The position numbers were made by a program, and so were the translations under genes. A DNA stretch of 64,000 bases from an uncultured Chitinophagaceae bacterium (GTDB taxonomy: Bacteria > Bacteroidota > Bacteroidia > Chitinophagales > Chitinophagaceae), in the NCBI GenBank assembly GCA_903895845.1, contig CAITVK010000121.1, forward strand, positions 1 to 64,000. The letters are read 5' to 3'. Positions 1 to 8,979 of this stretch are shown here, one piece after another. The notes below the pieces were generated by a model. It did not search any database. It worked only from the letters and a program-made list of their open reading frames with translations, and was not told the origin of the DNA. Position 1 is the first letter of the stretch, and every line of letters begins with the position of its first letter.

Positions 1-14
1 CTGTAAAAGGAAAT

Positions 15-49
15 AAGATTTGACAACTTTTAAAAAGTTATCAAATCTT
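15..49. terminator. Inverted repeat, probable terminator of an off-window gene
   Basis: A 9-bp stem (AAGATTTGA/TCAAATCTT) continues after one mismatch into AACTTTT/AAAAGTT around a single A. No gene is visible to its left inside the window, so it probably ends a gene outside. The A/T-rich inner stem makes it fit either strand. Confidence 0.45.
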
Positions 50-213
50 GTATCAAACACTTCCGAAACCTGTGAGCCGTTATATCGAACCTAGGAGATA
101 GCTGGCTGAAAAAGAATTAGATTTCTCCTTCGTCGAAAAGACGTTGCAATGGTTTGGGAGGGCTGTGATGAAAGGGATAGTTTTATATTTGTGAGGGGGA
201 TAAATTATACTTT

Positions 214-594
214 ATGGCAAAGGGATTATTTGCGTTTATTCTTTTACTGCTCTCGGTAAGTTTAGGACTTTGTCAAGGCATTACAGTTGCCTTTCGACAT
301 CCTTATCTATGGAATTTTCAAGAAGATTCGGCATTGAACAAATTGAGGGAGGTATTGAATCAAGAGAAGATTACAGAAGTTAGATATCGCGCTAACTATA
401 GAATATATATTATGCCATCTGAAAAAAGAATTGCAGCAAAACCCAGTTATAAAATCAAAGTGGAAAAAGGCAATATCACGGTTACTGCTCCAAATGATAT
501 GGGATTAATTAATGGGGTTCTAGATATAGCTATACAATTAAAAAAAACACATTCGCTTGCAAGAATTAAATCAAAAACATATTCGCCCACTTAG
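214..594 (+). pseudogene. Truncated secreted glycosidase, N-terminal domain only
   Basis: 126 codons starting with a clear signal peptide (MAKGLFAFILLLLSVSLGLCQ). The rest resembles the small alpha/beta N-terminal domain (GH20b/GH67-N type) that precedes the catalytic barrel in alpha-glucuronidase-like and hexosaminidase-like enzymes. The NDMGLINGVLDIA stretch near residue 95 matches the usual D-x-G-x-x-x-G-x-x-D/E-x-A pattern. The ORF stops just after ARIKSKTYSP, where these proteins normally enter the catalytic domain, and no continuation is visible downstream. A REP-like palindromic element follows directly. I infer a decayed gene fragment; the family assignment rests on pattern recognition, not on a search. 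Confidence 0.5.
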
Positions 595-623
595 TCTGAA
601 TAATGTTTGGGTTTTCAAATATT

Positions 624-714
624 GCGTGAGGGATTGAAGTGGAAATCCTTTTTGCTGCCCTGGGCAAAAAGATTGGAACGGAAAGCCCGACCCCGTGCTT
701 CGGGGACACGCCCA
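624..714. repeat. REP-like extragenic palindromic element
   Basis: Two related half-sites, GGATTGAAGTGGAAATCC (from 631) and GATTGGAACGGAAAGCCC (from 671), flank a stem CTTTTTGC/GCAAAAAG (649-669). A short CCCCGTGCTTCGGGG hairpin (690-704) follows. This two-hairpin layout with repeated GGATTG-n-CGGAAA words resembles intergenic repeats seen in Chitinophagaceae and flavobacterial genomes. It lies directly after the truncated glycosidase and before the 3' end of folD. Confidence 0.5.
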
Positions 715-814
715 AGTATAGCTATGAATTATGAGTTATAAGTAAAGAATAGAGCGTAGGAAGTGATTGAAAGTACTAAGATACAACCCGGCCTTTTTAC
801 CTATCTCTCTTGAA

Positions 815-1696
815 TTATCCCTCAATACTCGCCTGATATGCCTGAAGTGTATTCTTTAAAAGCCCAGCAATTGTCATCAGGCCAACACCACCCGGAACAG
901 GCGTAATGGCAGCAGCTTTTGCAGCGACTTCCTCAAAAGCGACATCTCCTTTGATGCGGAAACCTTTTTTTGCCGTTTCATCCGTAACACGGGTAATGCC
1001 TACATCAATTATTACCGCACCGTCTTTTACCATCTCCGCTTTTACAAAACCAGGTCTGCCCAAAGCAGCTACCACAATATCTCCTTGCAAACAAAGTTCA
1101 TTGAGATTGGGCGTGTGGGAATGACAAATAGTAACCGTGCAATTGCCATAAGGAAGATTGCTACTGAGTAAAATACTCATGGGGCGACCTACTATATTGC
1201 TGCGACCAATCACCACCGCATGTTTGCCCTTGGTTTGGATATTGTAATGTTCCAGCATTAACATGATACCATAAGGCGTGGCGGGGATGAAAGAAGGCAG
1301 ACCTTGAACCAGTTTACCGGCATTGATGGGATGAAAACCATCCACATCTTTATCAGGGGAAATGGTTTCTATAACCTTAGCTTCGCTGATATGCTTTGGC
1401 AAAGGCAACTGCACCAGAATACCATCTATGGAAGCATCGTTATTGAGTTTTATGATTTGATTGAGTAGCGTTACCTCCTCTACTTCACTATCGAAACGGA
1501 TGAGAGAGGACACGAAACCCACTTCCTCACAGTTCTTCACCTTGCTGGCGACATAGGTTTCACTGGCACCGTTGTTTCCAACCAATATAGCTGCTAAGTG
1601 AGGCGCTCTTTTACCGTTGGCTAATAAAACAGCGGTTTCTTGTTTGATGGATTCCTTCACCGCAGCGGAGGCCACTTTTCCGTCTAATAGTATCAT
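815..1696 (-). CDS. folD: Bifunctional methylenetetrahydrofolate dehydrogenase / cyclohydrolase
   Basis: 293 residues, the normal FolD length. It interconverts 5,10-methylene-THF, methenyl-THF and 10-formyl-THF in the cytosol for purine, Met-initiator and serine/glycine metabolism. Visible signatures are TYVASKVK with the catalytic Lys at about residue 52, QLPLPKHI, PDKDVDGFHPINAG (substrate loop), GRSNIVGRP (Rossmann nucleotide loop) and TPVPGGVGLMTIAGLL near the C-terminus. The ATG at 1696 lies 5 nt from a TATCTTCG -7 box on the same strand, which supports this start and suggests a very short leader. It is divergent from the deacetylase lipoprotein gene. Confidence 0.97.
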   Translation of the reverse strand: MILLDGKVASAAVKESIKQETAVLLANGKRAPHLAAILVGNNGASETYVASKVKNCEEVGFVSSLIRFDSEVEEVTLLNQIIKLNNDASIDGILVQLPLPKHISEAKVIETISPDKDVDGFHPINAGKLVQGLPSFIPATPYGIMLMLEHYNIQTKGKHAVVIGRSNIVGRPMSILLSSNLPYGNCTVTICHSHTPNLNELCLQGDIVVAALGRPGFVKAEMVKDGAVIIDVGITRVTDETAKKGFRIKGDVAFEEVAAKAAAITPVPGGVGLMTIAGLLKNTLQAYQASIEG

Positions 1697-1701
1697 GGCG
1701 G

Positions 1702-1709
1702 CGAAGATA
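1702..1709 (-). promoter_or_regulatory. Putative -7 box of folD (TATCTTCG)
   Basis: The minus strand reads TATCTTCG, a close variant of the Bacteroidota sigma-A -7 consensus TAnnTTTG. It ends 5 nt before the folD ATG. No convincing -33 TTTG is seen. Confidence 0.5.
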
Positions 1710-1774
1710 AATTATTAGACTATAACGATTGCAAAGAGAATATAAACAAATCATTATCTGTATGACTACTCCTG

Positions 1775-1782
1775 TATCTTCG
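1775..1782 (+). promoter_or_regulatory. Putative -7 box of the deacetylase gene (TATCTTCG)
   Basis: Same octamer as the folD box, on the other strand, 16 nt upstream of the ATG at 1799. The two divergent genes thus share a 102-bp intergenic region with one box each. Confidence 0.45.
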
Positions 1783-1798
1783 CACTAATTTCACAGCG

Positions 1799-2635
1799 AT
1801 GCAGTCATTCAGAAGATTTTACTTGCCTTATTCCCTACTCGTTTTATTGGTGCTTTCAAGTTGTAGTGATAATGGCCAAACGACCAGACAACCTGTAGCT
1901 AATTCTTCACAAAACAAGTCACAGAAACCTGTAAATCAGTTTGATTGGAAGCCTGTGAAGTACGATTCTACCAAAGAATACATCTACCTCACTTTTGATG
2001 ATGGCCCTCAGAATGGTACGATGGCTTGTTTGGAACTATGCAAGAAACTAAATGTGAAAGCGACCTTTTTTATGGTGGGCGAACATGCCAATGACGCACA
2101 CCTGAAACAAATTGTTGCTGCTGTTAAATCTAGTTACCCACAAATTCTATTGGCAAATCATAGTACTACGCATGCCAGCAATCATTATATGTACTTTTAT
2201 CATCACCCCGACATGGCTGCGGAGGATTTTTATAAAGCCCAACAAACCTTGTTGGTCCCTTACAAAATCATTCGGTTACCTGGCAATAGTGCGTGGGTGA
2301 TTGACACCACCACTAAGGCATCTGGTTTGGTGAAACCTGTGTGCCATTTACTGGATAGCAGTGGATATAATGTAATTGGCTGGGATGTAGAGTGGAGTTT
2401 TAATCATAAAACAGCTTATCCGGTGCAGCAGCCTTGGAAGATAGCCAACCAAGTAGACAGTGCCTTGACGAAAGGGCATGTGCACACCAAGAATCACGTG
2501 GTTATTTTATCGCACGACCGGATGTTTAGAAAGGAGAATTATACGGATAGCCTTGCGAAATTCATTACGATACTAAAGCAGAATCCGAAGTACGTCTTCG
2601 AAACAATAGACCATTATCCCGGGTTGAAGTTTTAG
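1799..2635 (+). CDS. Polysaccharide deacetylase family lipoprotein (CE4/NodB fold)
   Basis: 278 residues with a lipoprotein signal (hydrophobic run, then LVLSSC with lipid-acceptor Cys near residue 22). The NodB motif 1 TFDDGP is at residues 65-70 and the metal-binding pair is in NHSTTHA (His121, His125). RLPGNSAW (R-x-PG) and a late ILSHD complete the usual motif set. Family members remove N- or O-acetyl groups from polysaccharides or peptidoglycan. This one is probably anchored to a membrane and faces the periplasm or cell surface. The substrate is unknown. Neighbours are housekeeping and give no hint. Confidence 0.88.
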   Translation: MQSFRRFYLPYSLLVLLVLSSCSDNGQTTRQPVANSSQNKSQKPVNQFDWKPVKYDSTKEYIYLTFDDGPQNGTMACLELCKKLNVKATFFMVGEHANDAHLKQIVAAVKSSYPQILLANHSTTHASNHYMYFYHHPDMAAEDFYKAQQTLLVPYKIIRLPGNSAWVIDTTTKASGLVKPVCHLLDSSGYNVIGWDVEWSFNHKTAYPVQQPWKIANQVDSALTKGHVHTKNHVVILSHDRMFRKENYTDSLAKFITILKQNPKYVFETIDHYPGLKF

Positions 2636-2641
2636 TTTTAT

Positions 2642-2757
2642 TAGTCGTAAGTGGTAAGTCATAAGTCTTAAGTAAACCAACACGACTACTTGCCAATACC
2701 TATACCTTATGACTGATAACTTACAACTAATGTTCTACTACTTACGACTTACGACTT
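2642..2757. repeat. Intergenic word repeat (TAAGTCGTAAGT family), inverted between convergent genes
   Basis: Runs such as GTCGTAAGTGGTAAGTCATAAGT face reverse-complement runs (CTTACGACTTACGACTTGC) across the gap between two convergent genes. The pair could form a long imperfect hairpin, so a role as a bidirectional terminator is plausible. Related words occur near 725, 33540, 38990, 48900, 55565 and 58620. Confidence 0.5.
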
Positions 2758-4295
2758 GCTACTAGTGCCTTCGCCGCTTCTAGCTTTATGTCAATCCCTT
2801 TTCTAATAGATTCCACGGTGGGCGCTACATATACATCGGGCAAAACACCCCTTCCATCTTTCTTTCGATTGGCATCCAGCACGGTTCTGAAAGTGGGCAT
2901 TACGACCCTTAATTTACTATTTGGCAGAATGACAGTTGGTAAATACATAGCCGTATTGCCATAGTTACCACCGCCACTTTCCTCACCCACAATGGTTACA
3001 TTTTGTTGCCCCTTTATGGTGGAAGTAAAAATAGTGGCTGCGGAATAGGTATAACCACCCTGAAGAACGTATACGTTTCCATTGAAGTGGTGCTTGGTTT
3101 TGGGATTGAAGAAATGAGTCTCCGCACGCCTATCATGGTATAATCCATCGGACATTTTTCTGCTGACGAAACGCGTACTGAACCAATAGCTGAGACTTCC
3201 CCTAACATAGTAAGGATGTTTGATAGTGTTGGTGACAGCTTCTGCCGTATCTGAATTCTTGAATGGCTTATTGATGAGGTATTTTGTAAACAAGTTGCTG
3301 CTACTAACATACCCGCCTGTATTTTCCCGCAGGTCTATTATCAGATTCTTTGTTTTTGCTTCCTCCAGCTTCCGGAAGGAACGCCTGAAGAAGGTACGCA
3401 GATGCCCTTCGGAAAAGGTAGTCAGGCGCATATAAGCAGTGCTTGTGCTAGAATCTATGGACAAGGAACGAAGCATTTCACGCTTACTAGGTTTCTTCTT
3501 GGTGTGTTCCATTTTCTTTAGTTCAGGCACAGCAGACAACAGTTTCTTTAGGGAGTCGATTGTTTTCTGAGAAGCTTTATTGGGATTTGGAATAGGAGAA
3601 TAATTGGTAATAGTGGTTGTTTGAGTTTTACCCAACGAATCGAGATAAGTAATGGTATAGCTGCTGTCCAAGCCCCAGATAAGCTTATAGAACAACCCAA
3701 AATTGCCACTGATTGACTGGCTTTTGAACACATTTGTATAACCGTCTGTACTAATCAGTTGAAACATACTATCCAACAATTCTTTATTGCTTCTTCCATT
3801 GATGGAGGTGATGAGCGTGCCTCTTTTGAAGAGGGTATCCTTGGGTAAGTAACTTCCGGTGACTACCATTGTATCCTTCCAGGTCTTAATACTGAGTGGA
3901 AACATAGGATACCGATGTTTCTCTTGTTGCTTGGTAAAGTCCTTGGAGAACCTTACTGCCGTGTGTCCACAATGAATTTTACTGAGGACAAAGGCTACTT
4001 TGTTTCTGCATTGAACCTCTGTTAGAGAATCATTGATACTGCTGACTGTACTGTTGAAATAGTAGTCTAGGCTGTCTTTTGTGGTGTACCAGTACAGACT
4101 AGGATGGTTTGCCTCTAGTATTTGTTTCAATATTACTAAGTCTTCTCTAAACTTGGGTGCAGCTGTCTTTTGGTTGAAGGTGTAGTTTTTTATGCGGGAG
4201 GATACGCAAGCGGTAAGGAGTAAAGTAAATAGAGAAAAGAAAGCAATTGTATTCCACTTTGATTTGTTTATTACCATTGCTTTTCTTTTTTCCAC
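2742..4295 (-). CDS. S41 (C-terminal processing) family peptidase, lipoprotein
   Basis: 517 residues. An N-terminal hydrophobic run ends in LLLTAC, a lipobox, so the mature protein is probably lipid-anchored. An alternative start at residue 7 (MVINKSK) would give a more typical signal peptide. The middle holds a possible PDZ-like segment (RGTLITSINGRSNKELLDS). The C-terminal tail-protease core shows DLRENTGG and GGYTYSAATIFTS with the likely nucleophile Ser near residue 418, then GEESGGG. This protease type cleaves periplasmic proteins. It starts 10 bp after the thiL stop on the same strand, so the two are probably co-transcribed. The end lies inside the word repeat shared with the convergent deacetylase gene. 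Confidence 0.87.
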   Translation of the reverse strand: MEKRKAMVINKSKWNTIAFFSLFTLLLTACVSSRIKNYTFNQKTAAPKFREDLVILKQILEANHPSLYWYTTKDSLDYYFNSTVSSINDSLTEVQCRNKVAFVLSKIHCGHTAVRFSKDFTKQQEKHRYPMFPLSIKTWKDTMVVTGSYLPKDTLFKRGTLITSINGRSNKELLDSMFQLISTDGYTNVFKSQSISGNFGLFYKLIWGLDSSYTITYLDSLGKTQTTTITNYSPIPNPNKASQKTIDSLKKLLSAVPELKKMEHTKKKPSKREMLRSLSIDSSTSTAYMRLTTFSEGHLRTFFRRSFRKLEEAKTKNLIIDLRENTGGYVSSSNLFTKYLINKPFKNSDTAEAVTNTIKHPYYVRGSLSYWFSTRFVSRKMSDGLYHDRRAETHFFNPKTKHHFNGNVYVLQGGYTYSAATIFTSTIKGQQNVTIVGEESGGGNYGNTAMYLPTVILPNSKLRVVMPTFRTVLDANRKKDGRGVLPDVYVAPTVESIRKGIDIKLEAAKALVASRKS

Positions 4296-4305
4296 TTTAA
4301 AGTAA

Positions 4306-5340
4306 TTACTTCACAAATGCATTCCAACCCTGCGCTGTAATGTCGAAGGTATTACCGCCCTTCGTATAGAATTTGCAGCCTTTTTCTATATCGTCCATAA
4401 AGCCAATAACAGCTATTTCTTCGTTGAGGGTAATCTTATCGTAGTCGGACTGCTTCATGGTAAATATCAGTTCATAGTCTTCGCCCCCATTCAAAGCGCA
4501 AACTGTTGGGTCTAGTCCAAACTTAAAGGCTGCACTGCGCGTCGCACTGTTTATGGGCAACTTATCTTCATACAACATACAACCCAATCCACTTTGTTTA
4601 CACAGGTGCAATACTTCACTGCTGATACCATCACTCACATCCATCATGGCAGTAGGTACAATCTCATTGGTAGCCAAAAACTCTATGATATCCTTTCTAG
4701 CTTCGGGTTTCAGTAGCCTACCTACAATGTAATCTTCCCCTTCTAGGTCGGGTTGAATCTGTGGATTCTCCAGATAAATACGTTTCTCTCTTTCCATTAG
4801 CGTAAGCCCTAAAAAAGCTCCACCAAGGTCGCCACTCACACAGATAAGGTCACCCTTTTGAGCCGTACTTCTCTTCACAAAAGTATCAGGCGTTACTTCA
4901 CCGATAGCAGTCACCGAAATGATAAAGCCCTTTTGGGAAGAAGAGGTGTCCCCACCCACTAAGTCTACACCATACTTTTCGCAAGCGGCATACACCCCTT
5001 CATAAAATTCATTCAAAGCTTCCAGACTCACCTTATTGCTGATGGCGATGCTCACCGTTATCTGAGTAGGGGTCGCATTCATAGCATACACATCACTCAG
5101 GTTAACGATCACACTTTTATAACCCAAATGTTTCAGTGGAGTGTACATCAGATCGAAGTGAATACCTTCAATCAGTAAGTCGGTTGTTACTACTGTTTGT
5201 TTACCAAAGTGATCTATTACGGCGGCATCGTCACCCACACTCAAAACGGTGGAGGCATTGTGTATTTCGAAGTTCTTGGTCAGGTGTTCTATTAACCCAA
5301 ACTCTCCTAGGTCTGCTATTTCTGTTCTATTGTTAGTCAT
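4306..5340 (-). CDS. thiL: Thiamine-monophosphate kinase
   Basis: 344 residues, the family's usual size. It phosphorylates thiamine monophosphate to the cofactor thiamine diphosphate with ATP. Motifs in order: LGEFGLIEHL, SVGDDAAV (ATP/Mg site near residue 41), TTDLLIEGIHFD, GYKSVIVNLSDVYAM, VGGDTSSS, SGDLGGAFLGL, MMDVSDGISSE and NGGEDYELIFT. All are characteristic of ThiL within the PurM-like fold. The S41 peptidase gene follows 10 bp downstream. The other thiamine genes are not in the window. Confidence 0.95.
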   Translation of the reverse strand: MTNNRTEIADLGEFGLIEHLTKNFEIHNASTVLSVGDDAAVIDHFGKQTVVTTDLLIEGIHFDLMYTPLKHLGYKSVIVNLSDVYAMNATPTQITVSIAISNKVSLEALNEFYEGVYAACEKYGVDLVGGDTSSSQKGFIISVTAIGEVTPDTFVKRSTAQKGDLICVSGDLGGAFLGLTLMEREKRIYLENPQIQPDLEGEDYIVGRLLKPEARKDIIEFLATNEIVPTAMMDVSDGISSEVLHLCKQSGLGCMLYEDKLPINSATRSAAFKFGLDPTVCALNGGEDYELIFTMKQSDYDKITLNEEIAVIGFMDDIEKGCKFYTKGGNTFDITAQGWNAFVK

Positions 5341-5359
5341 ATGTTTTGTTGTTTATTAC

Positions 5360-5487
5360 GCCACAAAGAAACCAAGTCTCCAAGCAGCACAAAGTAAAAA
5401 GGAAGATAAAGCAAAAAGAAAGAAGGAAAGGATAATCTAAGATCAATGCACCCTTTGTGCTTCTTTCTGTTTTCGTGCCTTTGTGGC
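5360..5487. repeat. Intergenic word repeat (CCACAAAG/CTTTGTGG family), inverted pair
   Basis: GCCACAAAGAAACC and GCAGCACAAAG on the left are mirrored by CTTTGTGCTTC and GCCTTTGTGGC on the right. Single-sided copies of the same words appear near 25705, 42390, 47655-47760, 51730 and 58070. The short ORF that reads through here (lysine-rich) is not considered coding. Confidence 0.5.
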
Positions 5488-5532
5488 ATCTTTTTCATTT
5501 CCTCTATAATACCCCTTCAGGGGATAGGGGCT

Positions 5533-6315
5533 TTATTCCACTTCTCCTCCGTTCACTAGTTTGTAAAGCGAATCGTGTATTTTACCATTGGTGGCGATGA
5601 TGCCGGGCTGGTAATGGTCATATTCCTTCCCTGCAAAGTCGGTTACTTTTCCGCCTGCTTCCAACACAATCAAAAAGCCTGCTGCGCTGTCCCATGCTTG
5701 TAGTTTATGCTCATAAAACCCGTCGAAACGGCCTGCAGCAACCCAACAAAGATCGATAGCGGCACTACCTAGTCTGCGGACAGGAATGCCCTTGCGTACC
5801 AGTTTCTCGAAAACTTGAATAGGGCCATTAGGCGCATCTAAGTAAGTATAAGGAAAGCCTGTTACCAAGCAACTCTTTTTTAGATCGGTGGTGTCGCTCA
5901 CATGCAATTTCTTTTCGTTCAGCGTAGCGCCAAAACCTCTTTGGGCAAAGAAGAACTCACCGAGGAAAGGGTTGTAAACAGCTCCCATTTCCATCACGCC
6001 ATTGCGTTCCAAACCAATGCTTACACAGCAGATTGGAATACCGTTTGCATAATTTATCGTTCCGTCAATAGGGTCAATAATCCATTTGTAATGACTTTCT
6101 TGAATCACCGGACCCGATTCTTCACTCAATATATTATGGGAGGGAAAATGCTTTTTTATCACATTAAAAATAGCTTCTTCACTTTTATGGTCTACTTCAG
6201 TAACCAGATCGTTCAAGCTAGATTTGCTGCTGATGGTATATTGTTTATCAAAATACTCTTTCATTACGGCGGCACCCGCCATCGTAGCTTCTATCAGTGT
6301 ATGTTTGTGTATCAT
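5533..6315 (-). CDS. Inositol monophosphatase family protein
   Basis: 260 residues from the chosen start. FIG superfamily, Mg-dependent sugar/inositol phosphatase. Visible are LSEESG (metal ligand Glu), the WIIDPIDGTINYANG signature with two Asp metal ligands (near residues 81 and 84) and the C-terminal WDSAAGFLIVLEAGG. I chose the ATG at 6315 (MIHKHTLIE) rather than an upstream in-frame ATG at 6330. A perfect -7 box TATATTTG sits at 6320-6327, inside the longer ORF, and would leave a 5'-proximal start. The substrate (inositol phosphate, 3'-phosphoadenosine phosphate or another) cannot be told. Confidence 0.92.
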   Translation of the reverse strand: MIHKHTLIEATMAGAAVMKEYFDKQYTISSKSSLNDLVTEVDHKSEEAIFNVIKKHFPSHNILSEESGPVIQESHYKWIIDPIDGTINYANGIPICCVSIGLERNGVMEMGAVYNPFLGEFFFAQRGFGATLNEKKLHVSDTTDLKKSCLVTGFPYTYLDAPNGPIQVFEKLVRKGIPVRRLGSAAIDLCWVAAGRFDGFYEHKLQAWDSAAGFLIVLEAGGKVTDFAGKEYDHYQPGIIATNGKIHDSLYKLVNGGEVE

Positions 6316-6319
6316 GGCG

Positions 6320-6327
6320 CAAATATA
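6320..6327 (-). promoter_or_regulatory. -7 box TATATTTG of the inositol monophosphatase gene
   Basis: Exact match to TAnnTTTG on the minus strand, only 4 nt before the ATG at 6315. It decides the start codon and implies a leaderless or nearly leaderless mRNA. Confidence 0.55.
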
Positions 6328-6402
6328 CAAAGCCTCGTGTTGCGCAAGCGTATGATGTTGGTCAGTAAGAGTAATAACAATAGCCGCAAGACACTCAACA
6401 GC

Positions 6403-7806
6403 CTACTTTTTCAAAACAAAAAAGCTATAAGGCTGCATAGTCATTTGTGCAGAAAGGGTGATATTAGTACCTCCATTCAGTGCATCTGTCCAAACAGTGC
6501 CTTGCAATGCCGTTGGAATGGGATAAGTGATGGTTGTATTGCGGAGATTACTCATAACAAACACCTTTTCACCAGTAACTTCTTTGGTGAATGCACAGAT
6601 GTCTGCATTGCTATAGGAGGTTAAAGTACCCGTCTTTATTGCCAGGCTATTATTACGAAACGCAATGACAGCCTTATATTGATTGGTAACAGCGGGATTA
6701 GGCGTCCATGCAAGTTTGGTAGATGTAAACGGAAAAGTCAATGGAAAAGGGGTAGCAACTTCTTGTCCGTTATAAATCATCGGAACCCCCTTCATGTAAG
6801 CCGCCACCACAAATGCAGCCATCGATCCAGTTGTGCCACCAAACAGTTTCAACGGCGTTCCATCCGATCCGTTTACGTCGTGGTTGGTAATGTAGCGCAC
6901 CACTTGCTGTCCATTGGTGGCATGGAGATAATCATTCGTGTTTAATGCATCTATCGCGGTGACCGGATTATTATTACTATATATATTTTTCAAAGTACCA
7001 TAGAAGTTGAAGCCAAAGATGTAGTCGAAGCCTGTACTGAATTCGGCAGTTGTATTACTCTCTGCCAGCATCAATAGCTTGTGGGAAGTAATATTACGGA
7101 GCGAATCTATGGCTTGCGTCCAAAAATCAAAGGGCGGTCCATCGGCATAATCACATCTAAAGCCATCAATATTAGCCGTATAAACCCAGTACTTCATATC
7201 TTTTATCATCTGCAGACGCATCGCTGCATTGTTGTAGTTTAGCTGTGCCACATCATTCCAACCCATGCCGGGGGGACTAACCACATTGCCATTTGCATCT
7301 TGCAGGTACCAATCTTTGTGGGCAGTAATCCACGCATTATCCCAAGAGGTATGGTTGGCAACCCAATCCAATATCACACTCATTCCTTTATTGTGTGCAT
7401 TGTCTATCAAGGCTCGCAAATCGGAGAGATTACCAAATTCACTGTTTATGTCCACATAATCCTTTACACAATAGGGTGAGTTGACAGAATTTACAACTCC
7501 AACCGGATAGATAGGCATCAGATAAATGACATTAACCCCTAATGCCTTGATAGAATCTAGCCTAGCCAACACGCCAGCAAAGTTTCCCTGATTACTGAAT
7601 GCCCTGATGTTTACCTGATAAATAATAGCATCTTGCCTATTGGGGACACTACTGAAGGGTGTACCATATTGGGCAGGCGTGGAGTCGGTAACGGGCGGCA
7701 CAACAGGAGGAATAACGGGCGTAACAGTGTCGTTGTTTTTGCTACAGGCAGCAAACAAGAGTACAAGAACAAGCAAGAGAGGGGCATTTTTCATTTGACG
7801 AGGCAT
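6403..7806 (-). CDS. GH13 alpha-amylase family lipoprotein
   Basis: About 467 residues from the ATG at 7806 (MPRQMKNAPLL); the ATG at 7794 is also possible. A lipoprotein signal ends in LLFAAC. The four GH13 regions are in order: region I VILDWVANHTS, region II GFRCDYA (nucleophile Asp), region III MLAESN (acid/base Glu) and region IV ITNHDV. It is predicted to hydrolyse alpha-1,4-glucans at the cell surface or in the periplasm. A further upstream in-frame ATG (7854) lies next to a TACCTTCG -7 box (7856-7863), so the later starts are favoured. A C-terminal beta domain ends in MQPYSFFVLKK, as usual. Confidence 0.93.
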   Translation of the reverse strand: MPRQMKNAPLLLVLVLLFAACSKNNDTVTPVIPPVVPPVTDSTPAQYGTPFSSVPNRQDAIIYQVNIRAFSNQGNFAGVLARLDSIKALGVNVIYLMPIYPVGVVNSVNSPYCVKDYVDINSEFGNLSDLRALIDNAHNKGMSVILDWVANHTSWDNAWITAHKDWYLQDANGNVVSPPGMGWNDVAQLNYNNAAMRLQMIKDMKYWVYTANIDGFRCDYADGPPFDFWTQAIDSLRNITSHKLLMLAESNTTAEFSTGFDYIFGFNFYGTLKNIYSNNNPVTAIDALNTNDYLHATNGQQVVRYITNHDVNGSDGTPLKLFGGTTGSMAAFVVAAYMKGVPMIYNGQEVATPFPLTFPFTSTKLAWTPNPAVTNQYKAVIAFRNNSLAIKTGTLTSYSNADICAFTKEVTGEKVFVMSNLRNTTITYPIPTALQGTVWTDALNGGTNITLSAQMTMQPYSFFVLKK

Positions 7807-7855
7807 AATATGTTTATTCGATAATGAATGTGTACTTTTTACACAAATAATCAAA

Positions 7856-7863
7856 CGAAGGTA
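7856..7863 (-). promoter_or_regulatory. Putative -7 box of the GH13 gene (TACCTTCG)
   Basis: Minus-strand TACCTTCG, 49 nt upstream of the ATG at 7806. It resembles the boxes of folD and gapA. The rest of the 7807-8115 interval shows no gene or repeat that I can support. Confidence 0.4.
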
Positions 7864-8115
7864 TCTGTTTTGGATCGATTTATTGACTTCTGTAATACTT
7901 TTTCGGGGAAAGGGTCTCTCTCGGATAGAGAAATCTTTGCTTTAAACCCCTGCAAATCAATACCTAACACTTGCATTTCTGTGTAACAGTTCCTCGTGCA
8001 TAGATGCTTTGAATAATACACTTTAAATTTTCCTTAAGATGCAGCTAACAACATTCCCCCCTTGTCTTTCAAACACTAAGCCCTCTTCGGGGGCTCCACC
8101 CCATACTTACAAAAA

Positions 8116-8421
8116 ATGATTATAGATTACCTTGTTATTCTCACTGCTAAATATGGTTACTTACTTGTTCTCTTTTTTGGACTTGTCAGGCTTATTTTGT
8201 TACAATGGTTCAAACCAGGGAACTTTGGTTTTTCCTTCAATAATTTCTTCTTCCTTCAATCGAGAGTTAGTCGTTCCACCCGAGAGATGGACAACCCCAA
8301 GTGGCCATTCTTTACAGAGGCTTACAAAATGTCATCCTACATGTTGTACACGGCACTCTTACTTTGGGTTTTCTTGTACCTGATACTTCACGCCGCCAAT
8401 CCTTCTTTGTTCTCTCAATAG
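8116..8421 (+). CDS. Small membrane protein of unknown function
   Basis: 101 residues with two predicted membrane segments: about 9-29 (LTAKYGYLLVLFFGLVRLIL) and about 74-92 (MLYTALLLWVFLYLILHAA). A charged linker between them contains MDNPKWPFFTEAYKMSSY. I do not recognise the family. The sequence composition (balanced charged residues in the linker, hydrophobic ends) looks more protein-like than a shadow frame, but there is no ribosome-binding site or neighbour to confirm it. It lies alone between the GH13 promoter and the first repeat-array cassette. Confidence 0.45.
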   Translation: MIIDYLVILTAKYGYLLVLFFGLVRLILLQWFKPGNFGFSFNNFFFLQSRVSRSTREMDNPKWPFFTEAYKMSSYMLYTALLLWVFLYLILHAANPSLFSQ

Positions 8422-8979
8422 ATTGTACAGACATTTGCTTACACTTCAACAACGCTAAACTGCTGGCAGAGCGAATTTGTGCCCCTATCTTTTCCTAAAG
8501 ATGTTGGGTATTTATTTTATATTTTTTCTCAAGAAAGCCTCAACTAGTAACTTATTGATATTACCAGTGATCCCCAATATGTAACTGAAGCGTTAAGACT
8601 TTTTTGGCATTAGCAGCAATGTTAACAACCTTTTCTAGTTTATAATATCGCTTCTGTTAGTTTCGTTTCAGGATGTTTAACAACAGAAATATAATACAGC
8701 TTGCTACCTCACTGCCCCCTTTATACAGGTGGATAGGTTTCAGCCCACATATCCTACAAATTGCCTACTTTCTATTTATTCCCATTTTAATTTCATACGT
8801 CAAACACCTCATCCATCATACTTCAGATATTGCATTTAGAAGTCACCTTTCCACTCTATTACACAACATTTTTCTTCCATTAGATAAAACTACTTTTCCT
8901 TCTGCGCTCAACCTGTTCTTTGTTACAGGCACGATAGACCCGCCATAGTTTGTGGGCAATTTCCTTGAGCGAATCTGTC
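8422..8979. other. Gene-poor stretch before array A
   Basis: A 558-bp AT-rich stretch. An open frame at 8673-8948 has no recognisable domain and unconvincing composition. I see no tRNA, strong hairpin or canonical promoter. TAGTTTG at 8946-8952, just before the array, is a near miss to a -7 box. Confidence 0.4.

Noticed and set aside
8673..8948. 91-residue ORF before array A
   Set aside because: No domain, weak composition and no start signal; more likely random in an A/T-rich gap.
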